Shown: positions 26,973 to 33,429 of the stretch, in pieces
Layout: every line of letters begins with the position of its first letter
Position numbering within the stretch: position 1 is the stretch's first letter
Assembly (NCBI GenBank): GCA_020832415.1
Contig: JAFIES010000127.1
Span: 1-64,000 of the forward strand
Length of the DNA stretch: 64,000 bases
From: Balneolaceae bacterium
Lineage (GTDB): Bacteria > Bacteroidota > Rhodothermia > Balneolales > Balneolaceae
Direction of reading: 5' to 3'
The notes under the pieces: generated by a model
Seen by the model: only the letters and a program-made list of their open reading frames with translations
What the model was told of the DNA's origin: nothing
Database searches by the model: none
Made by a program: the position numbers and the translations under genes

Positions 26973-26979
26973 AGGAGGT
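26973..26979 (+). promoter_or_regulatory. Strong Shine-Dalgarno AGGAGGT
   Basis: A full anti-16S match five bases before the ATG at 26985. It stands out because most genes in this window have weak or no such site. Confidence 0.7.
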
Positions 26980-26984
26980 AACAA

Positions 26985-27284
26985 ATGAATCAAGAAGAAC
27001 CGTTTATTCAAGATGTGAAAAAAATATTTGGTATCCAGTCTCTGAGCGAAGAACAGAAAGCCTTTTTAGAAGAGATTTTTCAAGAGATAAATGTATTCCT
27101 TGAAAATACTGTTTATGGGACTACCTACTATGATGTATTGTTTTCCGAAGTTGAAACCAATCAGATTTTTCAGATGGGAGGTGAGGATTACTGTAAAATT
27201 TCAGATTCGGAATATCTTCACTTGCATACCCGAATAACGTCTACAATGATTGGAGACCCCGTGGTAATTATATGGATGACATGA
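26985..27284 (+). CDS. Hypothetical protein of the conjugative element
   Basis: 99 residues, acidic, mixed helix/strand, with no export signal or membrane helix. I recognise no family. Its perfect Shine-Dalgarno site supports translation. It lies between the par genes and the mob region and is followed by direct repeat copy B 18 bp after its stop. Confidence 0.6.
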   Translation: MNQEEPFIQDVKKIFGIQSLSEEQKAFLEEIFQEINVFLENTVYGTTYYDVLFSEVETNQIFQMGGEDYCKISDSEYLHLHTRITSTMIGDPVVIIWMT

Positions 27285-27301
27285 CAGTACTTTTCGGCGG
27301 T

Positions 27302-27345
27302 CCTTCCTTGTCTGCCGAAGGGTCAAAAACTTCCATGAGCGGAGC
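27302..27345 (+). repeat. Direct repeat copy B (mob region)
   Basis: Partner of 23506-23548. It contains TGCCGAAGGG and CTTCCATGAGC and lies ~200 bp before mobC. Confidence 0.75.
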
Positions 27346-27443
27346 GGAAAAAAGATTAAAGGGCGTAAGCCCAACGATATCAACTGTCTTGATAAAATAG
27401 AAAATAATCTATATATAAGATAATAAATCATAGTAGAGAAACG

Positions 27444-27512
27444 GAGCAAGCAGTGTGTTATGTATTACATTTGCTTCGCAGCATTGCATATCTAACACCA
27501 TTTAGCTTGTTC
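27444..27512. repeat. Nested inverted repeats before mobC (oriT candidate)
   Basis: The outer arms GAGCAAGC (27444-27451) and GCTTGTTC (27505-27512) match with one mismatch. The inner arms GTGTTA (27455-27460) and TAACAC (27493-27498) match perfectly. The position immediately upstream of mobC-mobA is where oriT lies in many MOBP systems. Confidence 0.45.
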
Positions 27513-27553
27513 ATTCGCGCCTTCGCGCTCAAGAAATGTTAAAAAACGTACCC

Positions 27554-27907
27554 ATGTCCAAACAACCCAATCGAGGTAAACGTGATCGAAGTGTACAGTT
27601 TTGGTGCGACTCCTCTGAGTTTAATTTCATAAAAAAACAGGCAGAATTGGCAGGCATCTCACGAGGAAATTATTGCCGGCAGGTTGTCCTGGGCCATCGC
27701 CCCCAAACCACTCAACTCACCAATGGAAATATCACCCGTATGGAAGTCAAGAAACTGCATAAGCAGCTTCGCGCTATTGGCACCAACCTCAATCAACTCG
27801 CCAAACAGGCGAACACAACACAGACCGCTCCCCACCTGGAAAAAATTGAATCGGGAATTGAAGAGTTTAGCCGATTAAACCAGGTAATACTTGAGGTGCT
27901 CCGATGA
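27554..27907 (+). CDS. mobC: Relaxosome accessory protein MobC
   Basis: A ~117-residue protein with an N-terminal ribbon-helix-helix-like part (RSVQFWCDSSEFNFIKKQAELAG, then SRGNYCRQVVLG) and the MobC C-terminal helix (LRAIGTNLNQLAKQANT). MobC binds oriT and helps the relaxase open the strands. I start at the second Met (27554) because MSKQPNRGKRDR is a more typical start; an ATG at 27536 adds six residues. It overlaps mobA by 4 bp (ATGA). Confidence 0.88.
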   Translation: MSKQPNRGKRDRSVQFWCDSSEFNFIKKQAELAGISRGNYCRQVVLGHRPQTTQLTNGNITRMEVKKLHKQLRAIGTNLNQLAKQANTTQTAPHLEKIESGIEEFSRLNQVILEVLR

Positions 27908-29526
27908 TTGCAAAAACGGGAACAGGGAAGGGGTTTAGCGGACTCATGGAATATCTTATTGACCGGAAGAAATTTGAGTGGATGGAAACCAGAAACGTGA
28001 CATCTATACAACCGGATACTATTGCGCGGGAGATGCAGATATATTCCATGGAGAGTCGGGCCAAAAAACCGGTTTATCACGTGACCATTAGTTGGGATCC
28101 GGCCGATGAGCCCACCAAAAAAGAGATGGTAGAAGTAGGTGAAGGTTTTCTGAAACACATGGGGTTGGACTCACACCAGGCGGTGATGGTTTCTCACTCA
28201 GATGGAAACCATCCTCATATGCATCTGATAATTAATCGCGTTCATCCTGAATCGGGCAAGGCATGGGAAAGTTTTGACTATCAAGGACTGGGAAGAGACA
28301 GGAAAATAGTCAAGCGCGAGTATGAAAAGATTGAAGAGTTTCTCCGTAATACCGAAAAGGAGAAGGGGTGGAGATTTGTACCGGGTAAGCATACCGAACA
28401 TGGAAAGGAATTTGATTTTGAAAGCCCGGCCCCGGATGTCTGGGAAATCCGCCGAGAGCGTCAGTTAAAAGAGAAAACTTCATCCCTTGGCTTTGATCCT
28501 GAGTGGATCGACCCCAGAAGCCCAAAGCAGAAAGCGATTGAAATAAAAGAAGCACTATTAGGAGCGCGATCATTTGAAGAACTTGACGGACAACTGGCCA
28601 GAGTTGGATTATGGCTGGAGAAAAAAGGACAGGGCGCAGTTATCACCGATGGCTATCTGTCTGTCAAACTGAGTACTATATCCCGAGAACTATCAACTGG
28701 CAACCTGGAAAATAAATTTAATCGGAAGCTATCCGATTATATCACCTACAGAGAACAAGGGGTTGACCTTGAGAGGGGAAGTCAAGAGGTTTCCCGCGCG
28801 TTGAAACTCACCTTTGAGATTGAGCTTGATCGATCAGAAATCATTACAAAAAATCAGCTGCGGGTGATTAACAATGAATTGTCTACCCTGCATACATCCC
28901 CACAAGTTGATAATATTGTTAAAGATATTCAGAAAGCATTCAAAAATGGATTTGAAGAAGGAGAGCATTGTTATACCGTGTTCATGAGATACTCAAAAAG
29001 AGTTGGTTTAGAACGTGCATATCAACATATTGCAACATCTCCTCAAAGTTTTGGGGAAATTAAGGACAACACACACTTTCATATGCTCGTAAATAACCTT
29101 CGATCGTTTCGGGAAGTAAACGATCTGGCCAATCACCACATTGGTGAATTGTTAGCCAGTGATCGGAAACAACGGCTTATAAGGAAAAAAACCCACTACC
29201 AAAATGCGTACGCGAATATAGTTAATCAAAGCGCGACGTTAAATAAACAAACTGACCGGCTTACGGGTCTCCTTCTTTCTGAATCTGAAGCCGGGCGAGA
29301 TGTTCTGCATGCAAAAAACAAAACAGCACAAGGGGTAAAAGCTGTCCGAAATGTGATTGGTTTTCATAAGGCGTTTCGTGAACATGCAACAACTGGTGGT
29401 ACAACACTCTCCAAACAGATCGCCCAAACGATTGGAGGGCCGAAAACGAGGATCGCAATGAAGGTGCTGGAGTCATCATCTATGATGATGCTTCAGGCAA
29501 CCAAGAATATTGAAAGATCTCGATAA
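27904..29526 (+). CDS. mobA: MOBP-type relaxase MobA/VirD2
   Basis: A 540-residue conjugative relaxase. The N-terminal relaxase domain (~1-160) begins MIAKTGTGKGFSGLMEYL (motif I Tyr candidate Tyr17), has YHVTISWDP (~58-66) and the three-His metal motif HPHMHLIINRVHP (~103-115; His103, His105, His107). It nicks oriT and stays bound to the 5' end during transfer. The C-terminal ~350 residues are helical and of unknown role, probably carrying the signal for VirD4. The VirB/VirD4 genes 5-17 kb away should be its channel. Confidence 0.93.
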   Translation: MIAKTGTGKGFSGLMEYLIDRKKFEWMETRNVTSIQPDTIAREMQIYSMESRAKKPVYHVTISWDPADEPTKKEMVEVGEGFLKHMGLDSHQAVMVSHSDGNHPHMHLIINRVHPESGKAWESFDYQGLGRDRKIVKREYEKIEEFLRNTEKEKGWRFVPGKHTEHGKEFDFESPAPDVWEIRRERQLKEKTSSLGFDPEWIDPRSPKQKAIEIKEALLGARSFEELDGQLARVGLWLEKKGQGAVITDGYLSVKLSTISRELSTGNLENKFNRKLSDYITYREQGVDLERGSQEVSRALKLTFEIELDRSEIITKNQLRVINNELSTLHTSPQVDNIVKDIQKAFKNGFEEGEHCYTVFMRYSKRVGLERAYQHIATSPQSFGEIKDNTHFHMLVNNLRSFREVNDLANHHIGELLASDRKQRLIRKKTHYQNAYANIVNQSATLNKQTDRLTGLLLSESEAGRDVLHAKNKTAQGVKAVRNVIGFHKAFREHATTGGTTLSKQIAQTIGGPKTRIAMKVLESSSMMMLQATKNIERSR

Positions 29527-29531
29527 CAACC

Positions 29532-29774
29532 ATGAGTAAAAAAACTACGTTCTTTGTTTCCAAAAACAAGATAAATGTTTCCGGTAGAATAGATCCGATA
29601 CTATTCAAATACATTGATGCAATCTGCAGTGTAGAAGGGTTAAAAAAGGTTGATGTATTTGAAGAGGCTCTTTGGGATTACGTGGAAAAAAAGGGTTTTC
29701 CGCGTGACAAGGAATCCGATAAACGTATTGAAATCACACGTCTCATTCCGGGGAAATATGCTGGTGCACTATAA
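29532..29774 (+). CDS. Small ribbon-helix-helix-like protein
   Basis: 80 residues beginning MSKKTTFFVSKNKINVSGRI. A strand (KINVSGRIDP), then helices LFKYIDAICSVEGL and KKVDVFEEALWDYVEKKG fit a ribbon-helix-helix DNA-binding fold, as in antitoxin- or CopG-type regulators. It is 5 bp downstream of mobA and ends before a terminator. It could be a relaxosome or operon regulator; no toxin gene is next to it. Confidence 0.55.
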   Translation: MSKKTTFFVSKNKINVSGRIDPILFKYIDAICSVEGLKKVDVFEEALWDYVEKKGFPRDKESDKRIEITRLIPGKYAGAL

Positions 29775-29899
29775 GTGTAAATGATTGGAGTTTATAATAT
29801 AATTTGATCATATTATAGAGTGATCCTTAACGAAGCACTGCGGAAGCGCACCTTCACCCTGGGTCACCAGGCGGGGAAGATGTATTGTCTTTACCACCG

Positions 29900-29928
29900 A
29901 AAGGCCGGAAATCCACCGGCCTTTACTA
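29900..29928 (+). terminator. Terminator of the mob operon
   Basis: AAAGGCCGG (29900-29908) and CCGGCCTTT (29916-29924) form a 9-bp stem with a 7-nt loop. The T-run is short and merges with the stem. Confidence 0.7.
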
Positions 29929-30053
29929 TTTAAAATAAGTAACGGCTTATCTTTTCTGTGTGATAAATCACTCCGCAAAAAACTATTACTGTGTACAAGT
30001 GAATACAACACACCCAATCTGGAACAAACTCGAGAAGAATAACAAGAAAATTG

Positions 30054-30075
30054 TTTGTACCAATATTTGTACCAA
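30054..30075. repeat. Tandem TTTGTACCAA motif near the element's right end
   Basis: Two identical copies at 30054-30063 and 30066-30075, 12 bp apart, between the element and the tRNA-Leu terminator. No third copy was seen at the left junction. It could be an integrase-binding or attachment-site element. Confidence 0.45.
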
Positions 30076-30114
30076 AAATAAAAAAGCCTTGTAAATCAAA
30101 GACTTACAAGGCTT
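30075..30114 (-). terminator. Terminator of tRNA-Leu
   Basis: On the minus strand AAGCCTTGTAA and TTACAAGGCTT form an 11-bp stem with a 9-nt loop, followed by a T-run. It starts five bases after the tRNA 3' end. Confidence 0.9.
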
Positions 30115-30118
30115 CTTG

Positions 30119-30202
30119 TGCCCTGGACTGGAGTCGAACCAGCACGACCATTAGGTCACACGCCCCTCAAGCGTGCGCGTCTACCAATTCCGCCACCGGG
30201 GC
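30119..30202 (-). tRNA. tRNA-Leu (anticodon GAG)
   Basis: An 84-nt type II tRNA with a long variable arm. Reading the minus strand: acceptor GCCCCGG, D-arm GCGGAATTGGTAGACGC, anticodon arm CACGC-TTGAGGG-GCGTG with GAG at 34-36, T-arm GCTGG-TTCGACT-CCAGT, acceptor CCAGGGC and discriminator A. CCA is not encoded. C5 faces A68, a mismatch in the acceptor stem; the other six pairs are good. It marks the right flank of the conjugative element. Confidence 0.95.
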
Positions 30203-30387
30203 AGGTTTCAATAAATCAATCATTACCTATTGAGCCTGTAAAGATATGGGTTTTCTGTTTTAAATGGAAAACCCGATTTCTTAAATTTTTTCCTTTTTTC
30301 ACTATCCCGTGAATTGGATTTTCGTAGTTTCTGTTTAGCAGACAGAGAACAATTAAACCATTATCTGAAATTCAACAGAAGCCAGAC

Positions 30388-32151
30388 ATGACCAACCAGG
30401 ATGTAGCCGAAAAACTTCGTGAAGTGTATAGCCTGATGCAGCTGGCAGGTGAAAACCGATTCCGCGCCATTGCGTTCGACCGCGCCGCACAAACCATCGA
30501 AGGGCTCAACGAGGAGATCACCAAACATATTGAAGAGGGAACGCTTATGGATATTAAGGGAATCGGAAAGTCGATTGCGGAAGATATCAAAGCGTTCCGG
30601 GAAACAGGAACCATGCCGGTGCTGGAATCTCTTAAAGAGCGTGTACCGAAGGGATTGATTGAGTGGCTGAACATTTCAGGCCTCGGGCCAAAAAATATTG
30701 CCAAAATCCATAAAGAACTGGGTATCACCGAAATTACTGAATTGAAGGAAGCGTGCCAGAGCGGTGCTGTAGCCGAACTTCCGGGACTTGGGCAAAAATC
30801 AGCGGATAAAATCATCAAATCTATTGAATACCTTGAGAAATTTGGTGAACGTGCACGGCTGGACCAGGCTCTGGAAATCGCCGAGCCCATTTTTGATTTT
30901 GTGCAAAACCTTGACGGCGTTCTGCAATGCGACATTGCCGGTTCACTTCGGCGTTCACGCGAAACCATCGGGGATGTCGACATCATCGTGGCAGCCAAAA
31001 AAGACAATGCTGATGCCATTTTTGATGCTTTTACCGGTCATGAACTTGTGGTTGAAATTCTGGGTCGGGGCGATACCAAAAGCTCCGTTCGAACAGAAAA
31101 CGGCCGACAGGTTGACCTTCGCATTGTGAGTGAGAAAGAGTATCCCGCCGCGTTGATGTATTTCACCGGCAGCAAAGAGCACAATATTGTGATGCGTCAA
31201 CGTGCCCGTGAACGTGGCATGGCGCTCAACGAATATGGGCTTTTCAAACTGAGTGATGAAAAAGAGACCGATTTTGACCGGCCGGTGGAGGCATCGTCCG
31301 AAATGGAGATCTACAAAAAACTGGATCTGAACTTCGTTCCGCCTGAGCACCGTGAAGACCGGGGCGAATTTGAGTTTTATGCCGAACAAGAGAAGATGGA
31401 ACTGGTGAGTGATGAGGACATTCGCGGAGTGATCCACGCACACAGCACATACAGTGATGGAAAATACTCCATCAAACAGATGACTGAAGCATGCATGGAA
31501 CGTGGTTTTGAATACCTCGGCATTACAGATCACTCAAAAACAGCAGCCTATGCTGGTGGGCTCACCATCGATGATGTAAAGCGGCAGTGGGATGAGATTG
31601 ATGAGCTGAATGATGTGTTCGCTTCAGATGGAAAAAACTTCAAGATTTTCAAAGGGATCGAATCCGACATTTTAAACGATGGCTCACTCGATTACCCCGA
31701 TGAGATTCTCGAAGGGTTTGATTTTGTAATTGCCAGCGTTCACAGCGGTCTCGAAATGCCACAAGAAAAGATGATGGATCGGTTTAAAAAAGCGATTGAA
31801 AATCCCTATACCACCATGTTGGGCCACCCCACCGGGCGGTTGCTTCTGAAGCGTGATGGCAGCAAGATCGATCTGAATCAAATGATTGAATGGGCAGTTG
31901 AGCGCGGAGTTGCCATCGAAATAAATGCCAGCCCCTGGCGGCTCGACCTCGACTGGCGGTACGGAAATAAGGCAAAAGAGACCGGCCTGCTCACTTCCAT
32001 CAACCCCGATGCCCACAGCACCGATGGCATCGACGACATTCGCTATGGCGTAATGATTGCCCGCAAGGCAAAATTTGAGCCGGCGAGGGTGCTGAACACA
32101 AAAAGTGCTGAGGAGTTTTTAAACTGGTGTAAGGGTAGTCGTGAGATTTGA
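30388..32151 (+). CDS. polX: DNA polymerase X family protein with PHP domain
   Basis: A 587-residue bacterial PolX used in base-excision/gap-filling repair. The N-terminal 8-kDa and fingers region has two helix-hairpin-helix motifs (IKGIGKSIAEDI, LPGLGQKSADKI). The polymerase motif GSLRRSRETIGDVDII gives metal ligands Asp196 and Asp198, with RQVDLRIV for the third. The C-terminal PHP domain (~345-587) keeps its metal ligands in HAHSTYSDG, GIESDIL, SVHSGLE, GHPTGRLL, EINASP and NPDAHSTDG, so 3'-5' exonuclease activity is expected. Confidence 0.95.
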   Translation: MTNQDVAEKLREVYSLMQLAGENRFRAIAFDRAAQTIEGLNEEITKHIEEGTLMDIKGIGKSIAEDIKAFRETGTMPVLESLKERVPKGLIEWLNISGLGPKNIAKIHKELGITEITELKEACQSGAVAELPGLGQKSADKIIKSIEYLEKFGERARLDQALEIAEPIFDFVQNLDGVLQCDIAGSLRRSRETIGDVDIIVAAKKDNADAIFDAFTGHELVVEILGRGDTKSSVRTENGRQVDLRIVSEKEYPAALMYFTGSKEHNIVMRQRARERGMALNEYGLFKLSDEKETDFDRPVEASSEMEIYKKLDLNFVPPEHREDRGEFEFYAEQEKMELVSDEDIRGVIHAHSTYSDGKYSIKQMTEACMERGFEYLGITDHSKTAAYAGGLTIDDVKRQWDEIDELNDVFASDGKNFKIFKGIESDILNDGSLDYPDEILEGFDFVIASVHSGLEMPQEKMMDRFKKAIENPYTTMLGHPTGRLLLKRDGSKIDLNQMIEWAVERGVAIEINASPWRLDLDWRYGNKAKETGLLTSINPDAHSTDGIDDIRYGVMIARKAKFEPARVLNTKSAEEFLNWCKGSREI

Positions 32152-32196
32152 GTCTTGAGAATTTCGATCTAAAACCAGTTTTTTAAAACATAACCT

Positions 32197-32352
32197 TAGC
32201 GCTCCTTTGCGTCCATTGCGGTTATTAACTTCGGTATCTCATTCAATCTGGAAGTATCGAAGTTGATTGATGAATTTAGATCAATCTCCTCTAATTATTC
32301 CGCGAACATAGCAAAGTTCAGATGGTTAAACCGCCAAGAAACGCAAAGGGAA
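32197..32352. repeat. Dispersed inverted pair between polX and the dehydrogenase gene
   Basis: CTCCTTTGCGTCCATTGCGG (from ~32202) and CCGCCAAGAAACGCAAAGGG (32331-32350) are diverged inverted copies of the same ~20-bp unit, about 110 bp apart. The 226-bp interval has no gene. Confidence 0.5.
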
Positions 32353-32377
32353 ATTGCACAGAAACTGACTGTGAGAA

Positions 32378-33304
32378 TTAATATCCCTTCTTTCTGTCAA
32401 CTTCGTAGAGAAGAGGCATCCCGGAAAGTAATCTTTTGTAATTCTCTACAAGCAACTCGGCAATTTCATCAGGATCTGTGAGTGAAGCTATGTGCGGGGT
32501 GATGGTAATCTTTTCACGTCCCCAAAATGGATGCGAACCCGGCAACGGTTCTTCACTGAAAACATCCAGAGAGGCATGGCTTATGATCCCCGTATCCAAT
32601 GCATAAATTAAATCCTCATCCACCAGGTGAGCTCCCCTTGCCGCATTTATCACATAAGCCGGTTGCTTCAGCTTTTTAAACAGAGCAAGATCCAGTATGC
32701 CATCGGTTTTTTCTGTGAGTGGCAACAGACAAACCACAATATTTGTAGCTGCAAGGAAATCATCCAACTCCTCACCTGAGAACGTATTCACTCCATCCTT
32801 CTCTTTTTTTGTTGCAGCCCAGCCATTCACACTGAAACCATTCTCAATCAGCCGGCCGGCCACGCTGCTGCCAAGCGCTCCAAGCCCCAAAACACCTACC
32901 GTTATATCCCGTTTTTGCAATGGCTGATGCGTTTTCCACTCCCCTCTTTTCTGCTGCTGATAGTAGATTTCCGTATTTCTGATAATATTCAGAACAGAAG
33001 TGAGCACATAATCACACATCTGACCGGACAGGGACGGCCCAACAAGCCTTGTAAACGTTATGCCTGATGGAATTGAATCGTCACTCATCAGATGATCCAC
33101 GCCTGCACCCATAGATGAGATTACCCTTAGGTTCGGGAATTTATCGAACAGATGTTTGGGATGGTTCCAGGCCACAGCAAACTGAATGCGCTCAGGTTTC
33201 TCTACCGTAGGCCACACTTCGATATCGATGTTTGGATCGATTTTGTGGATGGCCTCTACAAACGGTTTTGTATTCCTGTTTGGACTGACGAGTAATAGGG
33301 ACAT
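32378..33304 (-). CDS. D-2-hydroxyacid dehydrogenase (glyoxylate/hydroxypyruvate reductase A-like)
   Basis: A 308-residue NAD(P)-dependent D-2-hydroxyacid dehydrogenase. The Rossmann motif is GVLGLGALGSSVAGRL; catalytic positions are in INAARGAHLVDED (Arg), FSEEPLPGSHPFW (Glu) and ITITPHIAS (His). The N-terminal part and length match the GhrA branch, which reduces glyoxylate and hydroxypyruvate. It stands alone, convergent with polX. Confidence 0.9.
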   Translation of the reverse strand: MSLLLVSPNRNTKPFVEAIHKIDPNIDIEVWPTVEKPERIQFAVAWNHPKHLFDKFPNLRVISSMGAGVDHLMSDDSIPSGITFTRLVGPSLSGQMCDYVLTSVLNIIRNTEIYYQQQKRGEWKTHQPLQKRDITVGVLGLGALGSSVAGRLIENGFSVNGWAATKKEKDGVNTFSGEELDDFLAATNIVVCLLPLTEKTDGILDLALFKKLKQPAYVINAARGAHLVDEDLIYALDTGIISHASLDVFSEEPLPGSHPFWGREKITITPHIASLTDPDEIAELLVENYKRLLSGMPLLYEVDRKKGY

Positions 33305-33429
33305 GACTGCTTGGTTTTTATTTTCTTAAATATATCAAACTCAAAGGTGACGATTGAAAATCTTTATCCGCCATTTTTCACGGGGGATTTGTAGTTTCTA
33401 CCGTCATACTTAACCAAAGCTATCCGGAT

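Larger units (their letters stand above)
11214..30118. mobile_element. Integrated conjugative element or plasmid-like element with P-type T4SS, no visible integrase
   Basis: The stretch holds a VirB/VirD4 transfer operon on the minus strand and, diverging from about 23.2-23.8 kb, antirestriction, SSB, partition and MobC/MobA genes on the plus strand. It is bounded by a chromosomal glucan locus on the left and by tRNA-Leu and polX on the right. No tyrosine or serine recombinase, transposase or replication initiator is seen, so integration must rely on a host enzyme, on lost genes or on another mechanism. Exact ends are not resolved: the left end lies between 10960 and 11213, the right end between 29775 and the tRNA at 30119. 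Confidence 0.75.

Noticed and set aside
27455..27498. Integron attC site
   Set aside because: GTTA and TAAC elements are present but in the wrong order for attC (RYYYAAC should come first), and no integrase or gene cassettes are nearby.
29532..29774. Antitoxin of a toxin-antitoxin pair
   Set aside because: The fold could fit, but no toxin-like gene lies next to it; the neighbours are mobA and a terminator.
30051..30233. 60-codon plus-strand ORF across the tRNA-Leu terminator and gene
   Set aside because: It reads through the opposite strand of a clear tRNA and its terminator.
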